A stretch of DNA of 64,000 nucleotides, taken from the NCBI RefSeq assembly GCF_001403635.1, contig NZ_LN879466.1, positions 274,254 to 338,253 of the forward strand. Reading direction: 5' to 3'. Positions 11,457 to 20,272 of the stretch are shown piece by piece (positions within the stretch are counted from its first letter, which is position 1; every line of letters begins with the position of its first letter). Under the pieces are notes generated by a model that was not told where the DNA came from, ran no database searches, and was given only the letters and a program-made list of their open reading frames with translations. This DNA is from Clostridium massiliamazoniense. GTDB taxonomy: Bacteria; Bacillota; Clostridia; Clostridiales; Clostridiaceae. Made by a program: the position numbers and the translations under genes.

Positions 11457-12689
11457 ATGAGTATAATAGATTCAATAAAAAATTTATTCAGACCTGTAGC
11501 AATTCCTATATATCAAAAGTATAGATCTACAGGGCATGAAGATAGCCAAGAACAGTTCTTTACAGAAATGAGAGAAGTAATAAATAGCAAAAAATATGAT
11601 GCTGTAGTTATTTTTGATACTTATTTCGGATTTAATGTAAAGATGTTTCAAAGACCACAACATATAGCTTTGAATATGGCTGAAGAAAATATATTATATT
11701 TTTATAAGGCTTCACCCTATGTGGAAAAAGAAATAACTGTAAGTAAAAAAATAAAGGATAACTTATATCTTGTTAATACTGACTTGTACTGGTTACAAGA
11801 AGGATTATTAGATATGATTAAGGAAAGTGGAATACCTTGTTATGGTCAAATTTATTCTACATGCTTTACTGAATATGATAAGTATATGAAAAAATTTACT
11901 GATAGAGGGTTCAAAATAATATATGAATATGTAGATGATTTATCAGATGAAATAGCTGGCTTTAAAATATCAAATGCGATTAAAAATAGTCATAATACTA
12001 TGCTTAAAAATAGTGATGATGTTTATGTTGTTACAACAGCTACTAAGCTTTATGAAGAGGCGAAATCTATTAGAGGTGATAAGAGAGTAGCACTTATAAC
12101 TAATGGAGTTGAATATGAGCATTTTTCTAATATAAAATGTACTAAGTGTCCAGAGGAAATAAGAGAAGTAGTTGAAAGTAATAGAAAAATAATAGGATAT
12201 TTTGGAGCATTAGCTAAGTGGTTTGATTATGAATTGATTAAAAAGATGTCAAGAGAGCTTTCAGACCATGAAATAGTGCTTATAGGAATAGATTATGATA
12301 AATCTTTAGGGAAAAGTGGTATATTAGATCTACCTAATGTACATTATTTAGGTACTAGAGATTATAAGGATCTTCCTACTTATGCTAAATTCTTTAATGT
12401 TGGTATAATACCATTTGTTATAAATGATATTACTGAGGCAACAAGTCCAGTAAAACTATTTGAGTATATGGCGCTTGGAAAGCCAATAATAACTACTGAT
12501 TTACCAGAATGTAGAAAGTATAAATCAGCATTAGTGAGCAAAAGTCACGAAGAGTTCATAGAAAATATTAAAAAAGCTGAAGAACTAAAAGGTGATCCTG
12601 AATACTTAGAAACACTTAAGAGTGAGGGATTAAATAATACTTGGAGACAAAAGGCGAGAGATATTAAAGACCTTATATTAAACTCTTAA
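11457..12689 (+). CDS. Glycosyltransferase (GT4/GT-B like), copy 2
   Basis: This 410-residue paralogue of the preceding gene keeps the same landmarks: FQRPQHIALNM, KIIGYFGALAKWFDYEL, LPNVHYLGTRDYKDLP, and ATSPVKLFEYMALGKPIITTD. The gap to the previous stop is 14 bp and the RBS (aaggggtg) is in that gap, indicating one transcript. It probably adds a sugar to the lipid-linked glycan exported by this locus. Which linkage it forms cannot be read from sequence. The pair probably arose by tandem duplication. Confidence 0.87.
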   Translation: MSIIDSIKNLFRPVAIPIYQKYRSTGHEDSQEQFFTEMREVINSKKYDAVVIFDTYFGFNVKMFQRPQHIALNMAEENILYFYKASPYVEKEITVSKKIKDNLYLVNTDLYWLQEGLLDMIKESGIPCYGQIYSTCFTEYDKYMKKFTDRGFKIIYEYVDDLSDEIAGFKISNAIKNSHNTMLKNSDDVYVVTTATKLYEEAKSIRGDKRVALITNGVEYEHFSNIKCTKCPEEIREVVESNRKIIGYFGALAKWFDYELIKKMSRELSDHEIVLIGIDYDKSLGKSGILDLPNVHYLGTRDYKDLPTYAKFFNVGIIPFVINDITEATSPVKLFEYMALGKPIITTDLPECRKYKSALVSKSHEEFIENIKKAEELKGDPEYLETLKSEGLNNTWRQKARDIKDLILNS

Positions 12690-12702
12690 TGGAGGTAGAA
12701 AA

Positions 12703-13884
12703 ATGTCTTATGCAATAAAAGTAGAAAATCTAACGAAAAAATATAAAATATATGATTATGCAACTAAAACTTCTATGTTAATCAATCCATTTAGTAAGGC
12801 AGAACCAAAGGAATTTGTAGCTTTAAATAACTTAAATTTTGAGGTTAAAAAAGGTGAGATTATAGGTATAGTTGGAAATAATGGTGCTGGTAAATCTACT
12901 TTATTAAAGATATTATCAGGAGTTGCATTTCAAAATGAAGGTACAATTGATATCAATGGAAGAATATCATCACTTATAGAACTTGGAGCTGGATTTAATC
13001 CAGAACTTACAGGAATAGAAAATATATATTTTAATGGAAGTATATTAGGTCTTGAAAAAGAAGAAGTAGATAAGGTAAAGGATTCTATATTAGAATTTGC
13101 AGACATAGGGGAGTTTGTTAATCATCCAGTAAAAAACTACTCTAGTGGTATGTACGCTAGACTTGCCTTTGCAGTTGCAATAAATATAGATCCAGATATT
13201 CTTATAGTAGATGAAATATTATCTGTAGGTGATGTTGGATTCCAAGAAAAATGTATGAGAAAATTTGAAGAGTTTAAAAATGCAGGGAAAACAATAATAT
13301 ATGTTTCTCATGGATTACAAACTGTTCAAACTTACTGTGAAAGAGCTATCTGGCTTGAAAAAGGAAAGATAAGAGAGATAGGTCCTGCTTTTGACGTTGT
13401 AGAAAATTATTATAAAACTATGATGGAAAAGGGAGAAGAAGTAGAGGGTGCTGAGAAAAATTTCGTTACTCTTGACAAAATTGAAATTGAAGGTGGAAAA
13501 AAAGAATTTAATTATGGAGATTCTATAACCTTTAATTTAGAATATGATGTTGCCATAGATGATATAAAGAATCCTGGGCTTACTATAGAGCTAAGACAGG
13601 CTTATAAAGAACCAGGTGAGTTTAAAAATGCAGATCAATTTATATGTGCTATAAATAGTAATGTTGATAATTTTCAAATACCGTGGAAAAAGGGAAAAAA
13701 TAAAACTTCAGTAACTTTTAATAGTTTAAGGGTTGCAGAGGGAACTTATTATTTAGATATAATATTTTCAGAAAGCCAAAATTTAGTTGCTCTAGAGACA
13801 ATAGAAGTAGCTATTGATTTTAAAGTAAAGAATGATAGAGTATCTCAGGGGTTTGTATTTTTAAAAGAAAATTGGGTGAAATAG
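12703..13884 (+). CDS. ABC exporter ATPase with C-terminal Wzt-like domain, copy 2
   Basis: This second ATPase of 393 residues has Walker A (GNNGAGKST, about 58-66), YSSGM signature, ILIVDE Walker B and the ISH-type switch (YVSHG). Its C-terminal domain (about 250-393) has the same framework as copy 1, with matching DQF-C-A and RVAEGTYYLDI-type segments, but differs in the putative ligand-facing stretches. No second permease is present, so either the two ATPases form a heterodimer with the single permease or they compete to load different glycans. It begins the second ATPase-GT-GT module and follows the preceding gene by 13 bp with RBS ggaggt. Confidence 0.92.
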   Translation: MSYAIKVENLTKKYKIYDYATKTSMLINPFSKAEPKEFVALNNLNFEVKKGEIIGIVGNNGAGKSTLLKILSGVAFQNEGTIDINGRISSLIELGAGFNPELTGIENIYFNGSILGLEKEEVDKVKDSILEFADIGEFVNHPVKNYSSGMYARLAFAVAINIDPDILIVDEILSVGDVGFQEKCMRKFEEFKNAGKTIIYVSHGLQTVQTYCERAIWLEKGKIREIGPAFDVVENYYKTMMEKGEEVEGAEKNFVTLDKIEIEGGKKEFNYGDSITFNLEYDVAIDDIKNPGLTIELRQAYKEPGEFKNADQFICAINSNVDNFQIPWKKGKNKTSVTFNSLRVAEGTYYLDIIFSESQNLVALETIEVAIDFKVKNDRVSQGFVFLKENWVK

Positions 13885-13885
13885 A

Positions 13886-15301
13886 ATGTTTAAAATAGTC
13901 TTAGAAAATAAAGAATTAGAACAGAAATTGTTAGAGGCGCTTAATAAGGGGTACAATAATTTATCTTCAGAAGAAAAAAGTTATTTAGCTAATGAAATTA
14001 AAAAGAATAACAATGGATTATTTTCACCATTATATACAGATGAAAAAAGAGGATATTTTTGTAATGTTTTAAATGGAGAAGCAAGGGAAAAGTATCTAGG
14101 TTTAGTAACAATTATTAATAATATATATAGTGATGAAATTGAAAGAATAGAAGAGGAAGCCTTTAAAGCAGAAATAGATAAGATGTTAAATGGGAACTTT
14201 GATGCTATAGTAATTTTTCATGCTAGTTTTGGATGGCATATAGAATTAAAGCAAAGACCACAACATTTAGCAGAAGCTATGGCTAATAATAAAGTTCTTT
14301 ACATTTATAGAACTAATGCAAAACATGATAGTATATTTTCTTTAGAGAAATTAAAAGAAAATCTTTATCTTATGAATCTAGAAAATAAGATATTAAATAA
14401 GGTTTTTTTTGAAGCATTAAGTGAAAAAAATGATGTAAAGAAATTTGTTCATGTTTATGCTACCTGTCTTTATGATGTGCCTTATGAAGTTATTGCAGAA
14501 TATATGAAGAAGAATTTTTATGTTTTATATGATTTTGTTGATGAATTAACTGAGACTATAAGTTACAGAGAAATAACTGAAACTATGATTAATTCTCATG
14601 AAAAGCTAATAAAAGATAAAGAACATGTATTAGTAGTAGCGACGGCAGATAAGCTAAAAAAAGTATCTGAGGAAATTAGAGGATCTAATAAAGGAATTGT
14701 TCTTGCTCCTAATGGAGTGAATTTAGAGGATTTTGATGAAGCTTTTAAGGGAACTCCAGGAGAAAAAATAAAGACTATTTTACAAAAGAAAAAAAATATA
14801 ATTGGTTACTATGGTGCTTTAGCTAGCTGGTTTGATTATGAATTAATAAGAGCTTTAGCTATGAAGAGACCAAATTATGAAATAGTTTTAATTGGAATAG
14901 ACTATGATGGAACTTTAGATAAAAGTAAAATATTAGATATACCTAATGTTCATTATCTTGGTATTATAGAATATAAGGAATTAATAAGAAATTATGCGCC
15001 TTATTTTGATGTATGCTTAATTCCATTTGTAAAAAATGAAATAACAAATTCTACATCACCAATAAAGCTATTTGAATATATGGCATTAGGCAAACCAATA
15101 GTAACAACAGATATAGATGAATGTAAAAAATATAAAAGTTCTATGGTATCTTATAATTACCAAGAATTTATTGAAAATGTGGATAATGCTATAAGTTTAA
15201 GGGATAATAATGGCTATAAAAAATTATTAGAACAAGAAGCAAACTTTAATACTTGGCTAAATAGAGCAAAGGTTATTAAAGAAGAGATGATTAAATATTA
15301 A
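13886..15301 (+). CDS. Glycosyltransferase (GT4/GT-B like), copy 3, with N-terminal extension
   Basis: This 471-residue protein belongs to the same family as copies 1 and 2 (LKQRPQHLAEAM, NIIGYYGALASWFDYEL, IPNVHYLGIIEYKEL, TSPIKLFEYMALGKPIVTTD). It has an extra helical N-terminal stretch of about 80 residues shared only with copy 4. The start codon is one base after the upstream ATPase stop, so translation is probably coupled; the RBS is poor. The extension may bind a partner or the membrane; its role is unknown. Confidence 0.87.
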   Translation: MFKIVLENKELEQKLLEALNKGYNNLSSEEKSYLANEIKKNNNGLFSPLYTDEKRGYFCNVLNGEAREKYLGLVTIINNIYSDEIERIEEEAFKAEIDKMLNGNFDAIVIFHASFGWHIELKQRPQHLAEAMANNKVLYIYRTNAKHDSIFSLEKLKENLYLMNLENKILNKVFFEALSEKNDVKKFVHVYATCLYDVPYEVIAEYMKKNFYVLYDFVDELTETISYREITETMINSHEKLIKDKEHVLVVATADKLKKVSEEIRGSNKGIVLAPNGVNLEDFDEAFKGTPGEKIKTILQKKKNIIGYYGALASWFDYELIRALAMKRPNYEIVLIGIDYDGTLDKSKILDIPNVHYLGIIEYKELIRNYAPYFDVCLIPFVKNEITNSTSPIKLFEYMALGKPIVTTDIDECKKYKSSMVSYNYQEFIENVDNAISLRDNNGYKKLLEQEANFNTWLNRAKVIKEEMIKY

Positions 15302-15517
15302 TTAACAAAAATAAATTGATAAAGGGGTATTATATTACGATAGTAAGCTTATAAATTGAGTAAGCTTATTAGTAATTGATGCCTCTTTTATTATTATTTA
15401 TATGAAAAACATGGATAAAAATATGGGTAACTGTGGAATAATAAGTTATAGATAAACTGAGAATTAATTCAGAAAAATATAAGTAGGTTATTCATATGAT
15501 TATTGGAGGAGGACACT
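15302..15517 (+). promoter_or_regulatory. Gap inside the polysaccharide locus
   Basis: This 216-bp gap is much longer than the others in the operon. It contains a direct repeat (gtaagcttat near 15344 and 15360) and a weak outer complementarity between ataaaggggtat and atgcctctttta, ending in a T-rich stretch. It may be a leaky terminator or processing site, with separate initiation of the last gene. No clear promoter was identified. Confidence 0.35.
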
Positions 15518-16969
15518 ATGTTTGGCTTAGGAAGAAAAACAGAGAAATATGAAGAGAAAAACAAAGGAGAATGTATAGAGAAGGTTGTTGAAGTAGCTAA
15601 AAAAGGTTATTCAAATCTTGATAATGATGAAATTATAGAACTAAATAAAATTATACTTAGAGATTATCCAGAAATAGCAGATCCTTTATACTCAGGATTT
15701 CAAGGGGATTTTTCAAGTGAAGTATTTAGTGGGGAGTTTTTTGATAGATATAAAAATACTATGAAGATTATAGATGGTGCATTAAACACCATATTATATC
15801 AAACACAACAAGAGCAATTTAGAATTGGTTTAGAAAAAATATTTGAAGAGGAAGATTTTGAGGATGTAGTTATTTTTCATGCAGGATTTGGATGGGATAT
15901 AAAACTTAAACAAAGACCTCAACACTTAGCTGAGGCAATGTCTGCTAAGAAAACTTTGTATATTTATAAAACAAGTCCAACACAAGATGAAGATGTATTT
16001 GCTGTGAAAAAAATCAAAGAGAATTTATATTTAATGAATTTAGAAATGATTTTATTAAAAGACATATTATTTGAGGTTATGGAAAGAAAAAATATAAAAA
16101 ATAAGTTTGTTCATGTCTATGCTACTTGTTTATATGATGTAAGCTATAAAGTTATAAAGAAGTATATTGATAATGGTTTTAAAGTTTTATATGATTTTGT
16201 AGATGAAATATCAGAAAAAATTAGTGGAATTCCAGTAACTGAAGAATTAATTGAAAGTCATGAAAAAATATTAAAAGATGAAGAAAATGTTATAGTTATA
16301 TCTACTGCTTTATCACTTAAAGAAGCCGCTGAAAAAGTAAGAGGAAATTCTAAAGGAAGTGTTTTAGCACAAAATGGAGTTAACTTAAATGATTTTTCAT
16401 CAAATAATAAAGAACCTGGAAAGAAAATTAGAGATATAGTTAGTAAAAACAAAAAAATAATAGGTTATTATGGTGCTTTAGCTAGTTGGTTTGATTATGA
16501 AAAAATAGAAGAACTAGCTAAAGAAAGACCAGAATATGAAATAGTATTAATTGGTATAGATTATGATAAAACACTTAAAAAGAGTGAAATACTTAAATAT
16601 GAAAATGTACATTATTTAGGTATAGTAGATTACAAAGATTTAATTAGTGTTTATGCTAATTATTTTGATGTATGTATGATACCATTTATAAAAAATGATA
16701 TTACAGATTCAACATCACCAGTAAAATTATTTGAATATATGGCATTAGAGAAGCCAATAGTAACTACTGATATAAATGAATGTAAAAAGTATAAAAGTGC
16801 TTTAATATCTAGTTCAAATGAAGAATTTATAAACAATATAGATAAGGCTATAGAATTAGCTAATGATTTTGAATATAGAGAACTACTTAAAAAGGAAGCA
16901 GCAGAAAATACTTGGTTAAATAGAGCTGAAGTTATAAAGGCAGAAATGAAAAAATATTATGAGGAATAA
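15518..16969 (+). CDS. Glycosyltransferase (GT4/GT-B like), copy 4, with N-terminal extension
   Basis: This is a 483-residue paralogue of copy 3, with the same N-terminal helical extension and core motifs (LKQRPQHLAEAM, KIIGYYGALASWFDYEK, ENVHYLGIVDYKDL, TSPVKLFEYMALEKPIVTTD). I use ATG 15518, which has a perfect ggaggagg six bases upstream; an in-frame TTG at 15503 lies on that RBS. The last gene of the locus, it is followed by a copy of the dispersed repeat, whose end hairpin may serve as its terminator. Confidence 0.87.
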   Translation: MFGLGRKTEKYEEKNKGECIEKVVEVAKKGYSNLDNDEIIELNKIILRDYPEIADPLYSGFQGDFSSEVFSGEFFDRYKNTMKIIDGALNTILYQTQQEQFRIGLEKIFEEEDFEDVVIFHAGFGWDIKLKQRPQHLAEAMSAKKTLYIYKTSPTQDEDVFAVKKIKENLYLMNLEMILLKDILFEVMERKNIKNKFVHVYATCLYDVSYKVIKKYIDNGFKVLYDFVDEISEKISGIPVTEELIESHEKILKDEENVIVISTALSLKEAAEKVRGNSKGSVLAQNGVNLNDFSSNNKEPGKKIRDIVSKNKKIIGYYGALASWFDYEKIEELAKERPEYEIVLIGIDYDKTLKKSEILKYENVHYLGIVDYKDLISVYANYFDVCMIPFIKNDITDSTSPVKLFEYMALEKPIVTTDINECKKYKSALISSSNEEFINNIDKAIELANDFEYRELLKKEAAENTWLNRAEVIKAEMKKYYEE

Positions 16970-16972
16970 TAA

Positions 16973-17106
16973 TTAAGTGGTTGTATCAAATCAGCCACTT
17001 AATTCATATTACAGCTTCTTTACGTAGGTGAGTGGTCACAAATGATGAACCTATATAGCTAGATAAAAGGCAGAGAGGATGTATCGGTAATTTGATACAT
17101 CCTCTT
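16973..17106 (+). repeat. Intergenic repeat family, copy A (internally deleted)
   Basis: It starts with ggttgtatcaaatcagcca and ends with the hairpin gaggatgtatc / gatacatcctc. The two ends contain the inverted sequences gtatcaaat and atttgatac. It retains the module cttctttacgtaggtgagtggtcacaaatgatgaacc but lacks the central hairpin modules of copies D and G. Its end hairpin overlaps the stop codon of the convergent HAD gene, so it may terminate both transcripts. Confidence 0.85.
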
Positions 17107-17761
17107 AATTATTTAAAAGTTCTTCAAATGAGTTAATATATTTATGAGATGCTTTAATTAAAGCTTCTTTTTGATGTTCAGCAGCCTTATCATATACAGA
17201 GATTACTTTCATTTCAGCTTTTTTAGCACCTTCTACAGCTGGAAGTATATCTTCAAAAACTATGCATTCTTTTGGGTTTATTCCTAATCTTTCTGCTGCA
17301 AGAAGATAAACGTGAGGATTGTCCTTACCAAATTCTACTTCACTGGTCATTGTTATACTATCAAATAAGTCAAGGATTTCATTTGATAGTAAACAAGCTT
17401 CTAAAAGTTCCTTGGAGTTACTAGTAGCTAATGCTATTTTAATACCTTTTTCTTTTAGATACATTAAGAATTCTTTTGCAAAAGGTTTTAATTTAACCTT
17501 TGTGCTATATTGATCAAAGGCCATCTCATGCCATCTATTACATATAAGTTCAACAGAATCTTCTATATTAAATTTATTTTTAAAATATTCACCAGTTTGA
17601 GTGAAACTCAAATGATTTATTTCATCCTTTAATTCCTTTAAGTCAACAGGGTCAGCGCCTATTTCCTTTAAATAATCAACATCTATTTGTTCCCAAACCC
17701 ACATTGAATCTACAAGTGTTCCGTCTAAGTCGAATATAGCCCCTTTAATATCTTTTAACAA
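17105..17761 (-). CDS. HAD-superfamily hydrolase (beta-phosphoglucomutase/phosphatase-like)
   Basis: This 218-residue protein is a subfamily I HAD enzyme that dephosphorylates or isomerises a small phosphorylated metabolite. Motif I DLDGTLVDS gives nucleophile Asp11 and acid/base Asp13; motif II is LATSNS; motif III Lys lies in EFGKDNPHVY; motif IV is VFEDILPAVEGAKKA. An alpha-helical cap lies between motifs I and II. The specific substrate is not evident. The start is TTG 17761, with RBS aggaggt at good spacing. Confidence 0.88.
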   Translation of the reverse strand: MLKDIKGAIFDLDGTLVDSMWVWEQIDVDYLKEIGADPVDLKELKDEINHLSFTQTGEYFKNKFNIEDSVELICNRWHEMAFDQYSTKVKLKPFAKEFLMYLKEKGIKIALATSNSKELLEACLLSNEILDLFDSITMTSEVEFGKDNPHVYLLAAERLGINPKECIVFEDILPAVEGAKKAEMKVISVYDKAAEHQKEALIKASHKYINSFEELLNN

Positions 17762-17923
17762 TCTTATGATACCTCCTAGTGTTAATTTATCTAATTTACT
17801 TAAAATGGTTTAGCTTTATTATAATACAAATTTGAAGTTATTGAAAAAGGAATTTCCTTAGTATATTATTAAATAAAATAGTATAAATTCTTACTTTATG
17901 GAAATAATATGAAATAAGATTTT

Positions 17924-18053
17924 TATCTGATAGCTAGAGGATGTAATATTCCTATCTTCTATAAGTAGGAGATAAACAGTCTCGAGCTTCTAGATAACTT
18001 TGACTAAGCATTCAGATGGAGTCAAAACTCCACCTGAATTAGATCTACGTTTA
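17924..18053 (-). repeat. Intergenic repeat family, copy B (partial, inverted)
   Basis: Reading the minus strand from 18053, it matches the aaacgtag...ttaattcaggtggag...tccatctgaatgcttagtc...tctcctacttatagaag...cagataa order of copies D and G. The terminal terminator module is absent. It is followed by an 11-bp hairpin (18051-18083) with a T-run. Confidence 0.75.
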
Positions 18054-18128
18054 TTATTATGATAATTTTTTACATAATAATAAGTTTTTAAAGATACAGA
18101 TGATATTCTTTTACAGGAAGTGATTAAC

Positions 18129-18248
18129 ATGAAGATAATATTAATAGGTCTTGGAATATGGGCAGTTTTAGTTTTAGGGTTCATGTCCTTATTTAAAGCT
18201 GCAGCAAGAGGGGATAAACTTATGGAGGAGTTAGAGAGTAAAGAATAA
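18129..18248 (+). CDS. Small single-pass membrane protein (39 aa)
   Basis: The reading frame runs MKIILIGLGIWAVLVLGFMS to ...LMEELESKE and encodes 39 residues: one hydrophobic helix (about 3-21) and a charged amphipathic tail. The RBS aggaag lies 8 bp upstream, and a strong terminator follows at 18286. The lone position with its own RBS and terminator supports a real gene. Function is unknown. Confidence 0.6.
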   Translation: MKIILIGLGIWAVLVLGFMSLFKAAARGDKLMEELESKE

Positions 18249-18285
18249 AGAAGAAAAAGTTTTATACTAATGAGAAAAGCAAGAT

Positions 18286-18339
18286 GAGCATTTATAAAGA
18301 GAAAATAATTTTCTTTTATAAATGCTCTATTTTGTTTTA
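18286..18339 (+). terminator. Terminator after the 39-aa gene
   Basis: gagcatttataaaga pairs with tttataaatgctc through a stem continued by gaaaa/ttttc, with a T-rich tail (tattttgtttta). Confidence 0.85.
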
Positions 18340-18496
18340 TTTGTATAATATTTCGAGGTTCTATGAGCCGAAGATAAAAAAATATAGTACCTATTATAAA
18401 AGTTTAATTTGTTTTAATGGATTACCCTAGAATAGAATTATTTTAATTTTAAACTAATATATTATAAAGATGAATAATATAAGGGTTTGAGATATT

Positions 18497-19765
18497 ATGA
18501 AAGATGTTTTTATTTTAGTAACTATAAAAAAGGAAGATTTAAATGTTCATAATAAATTAGGTGACTATAAAAAAATTTTATGCAAGAAGATGAGAGGATT
18601 TTTAAATAATAATGATGTAAGTAATGAAATATTGGAAGAACAGTCTAATATAGATTTAAATTCAGATATGAAATGTTTTATGGATATAGAAATAAACAAT
18701 TGTTCTCATAAGGGAGGAGTAGAGATTTTTTCTCCTAAGATAGCGAATAAATCTTATGATTTCGCTAATATATTAGAAAAGTATTTGGGAGATATAGGAA
18801 ATATAAATTATAATACTGTAGATTTTATAGGAAATAAATTACCTTATAGTGTAGCTAAAGTTCATTTGGAAATATATTTAAATGATACTTCAGAAAAAAT
18901 GGATGAGATGTTAGGAGAGATATCAAAAAATATATCTTTGAGCATAGGTGAATACTTAGGTCTTAATATTAATTTAGAGGATAAGGTTAAGTTAATAAAA
19001 GTAATAAATAGCACTAATATAAATAAAAATAAAGCAAAACAGTTTAGCAAAAATATTGGATTGAATGAAAAACTAATGGAATTAATAGATTATTATTGGG
19101 AACTATGTAAAGAACATGGAAATGTAGATCCATTATTAGCTTATGCTCAAGCTATAGTTAATATAAATGAGAAGAAAATAGATTATAATTATTTTAACCC
19201 AGGAGGAATTAAAGATTTTAAATTGAATTCTTCAGGTGTATATGATTATAAAAGATTTACATCATTAAAAGAAGGTGTTAAAGCTCAATTAGATCATTTA
19301 GCTTTGTTTGGAGGAGCTGATGGTTATCCAAAAGCAAATAGTGCTGATCCAAGGCATTTTAAATATTTATTTGGTTCAGGTAAAACTTTAGATGAGCTTT
19401 CAGGAAAGTGGGATAATGATAAAAATTATGGAGAAAAGATATTAAAAATCTATAATGAAATATGTGATTTAGAAAAATTTGAGGATTTTAAAGAAACTAC
19501 TACAAATCTTTTAACCGTGGAATCAAAAGTAGATAAATTTCAGGAAAGGTTAATTGGTATGGGGAATTTATTAGAAAATTTATTTAAGGAATATAGTGTT
19601 TTATATAAAGATTTAGAGGGAATAAGAAAAGATATTTTAGCCTTAAATAAAGAAAAAAGAGAAATAGAAATTCAAAAGGAAGAGCTTGAAAAGAAAATAA
19701 CAAAGCAAAAAAATGTAATAAAGGATATTTTAAATGTAATAGGGGGAAGTCTAGAAAAAAAATAA
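18497..19765 (+). CDS. Amidase_3-like / glucosaminidase-like protein, probably catalytically inactive
   Basis: This 422-residue protein has three parts. Residues about 1-160 follow the outline of a zinc amidase (Amidase_3): FMDIEINNCSHKGGVEIFSP aligns with the usual SIHAN...GVEVYY, and AKVHLEIYLND with the catalytic LVE.GFISN. The zinc His is replaced by Glu. Residues about 195-330 resemble clostridial glucosaminidase domains (NPGGIKD, EGVKAQLDHLALFGGADGYPK, DPRHFKYLFG, LSGKW), but the usual catalytic ETG segment reads NIN. Residues 345-415 are a coiled coil. No signal peptide is present. I infer a cytoplasmic or non-catalytic relative of cell-wall hydrolases; the role is unknown. Start ATG 18497 follows aaggg at 11 bp. 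Confidence 0.65.
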   Translation: MKDVFILVTIKKEDLNVHNKLGDYKKILCKKMRGFLNNNDVSNEILEEQSNIDLNSDMKCFMDIEINNCSHKGGVEIFSPKIANKSYDFANILEKYLGDIGNINYNTVDFIGNKLPYSVAKVHLEIYLNDTSEKMDEMLGEISKNISLSIGEYLGLNINLEDKVKLIKVINSTNINKNKAKQFSKNIGLNEKLMELIDYYWELCKEHGNVDPLLAYAQAIVNINEKKIDYNYFNPGGIKDFKLNSSGVYDYKRFTSLKEGVKAQLDHLALFGGADGYPKANSADPRHFKYLFGSGKTLDELSGKWDNDKNYGEKILKIYNEICDLEKFEDFKETTTNLLTVESKVDKFQERLIGMGNLLENLFKEYSVLYKDLEGIRKDILALNKEKREIEIQKEELEKKITKQKNVIKDILNVIGGSLEKK

Positions 19766-19767
19766 AA

Positions 19768-19858
19768 GTGGTTGTATTATTTAGCAGAAGATTCCTAAAA
19801 ATTATCGATTAGCAACGAATGAATTTTTAGGGATCTTCTAACTTTTACACAACCACTC
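19768..19858. repeat. 91-bp long inverted repeat (hairpin)
   Basis: agtggttgt pairs with acaaccact at the ends, and agaagattcctaaaaatt pairs (with one bulge) with aatttttagggatcttct inside. The outer gtggttgta resembles the start of repeat copy A. It lies between convergent genes (amidase-like + strand, tRNA-Pro - strand) and may terminate both or be a small non-autonomous element. Confidence 0.6.
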
Positions 19859-19884
19859 TTGGGTATTAAAATGTTCTGCAAATG

Positions 19885-19914
19885 AAAAAAGAATTGCATT
19901 TGCAATTCTTTTTT
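19885..19914 (-). terminator. Terminator of tRNA-Pro
   Basis: agaattgca / tgcaattct hairpin flanked by six A and seven T directly abuts the 3' end of the tRNA. Confidence 0.9.
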
Positions 19915-19990
19915 TGGTCGGGGTGACAGGGCTTGAACCTGCGACCTCATGCTCCCAAAGCACGCGCGCTCCCATCTGCGCCACACCCCG
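19915..19990 (-). tRNA. tRNA-Pro (TGG)
   Basis: On the minus strand: acceptor cggggtg/caccccg, anticodon arm cgtgc-tttggga-gcatg with anticodon TGG, T arm ggttcaagccc, and encoded CCA. 76 nt. Confidence 0.95.
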
Positions 19991-20170
19991 AAGACAATAT
20001 TAATTATATACTGCTTATAGAATATTGTCAACATAAAAAATAAAATTTTTCTTAAAAACTTAAATATTTGTTGAAAGTTAGGTTAACATAATAGATTGAT
20101 TAAAAGGATTAGTGTTATAAGTTTGAGTGAAGTTTGAAGTTAGAATAGTGGTTTTTCCATAAAAAAGATA

Positions 20171-20200
20171 TTGTTCAACGTTTACTTTAGATGATATAAT
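20171..20200 (+). promoter_or_regulatory. Promoter of the NlpC/P60 gene
   Basis: -35 TTGTTC (20171-20176), 18-bp spacer and extended -10 TGATATAAT ending at 20200. It leaves a leader of about 65 bp. Confidence 0.65.
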
Positions 20201-20272
20201 AAAAATATCTTGTTTTGAAAATATTGGAAAGGGGGGCCTTTTAGTTTTAATTCTAAGAGGTATAAAGTATTT

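Noticed and set aside
17990-18184. 64-aa minus-strand frame near repeat copy B
   Set aside because: It covers repeat hairpins and the opposite strand of the better-supported 39-aa gene; no RBS.
19795-20034. 79-aa minus-strand frame
   Set aside because: It reads through the tRNA-Pro gene and the long hairpin, so coding is not credible.
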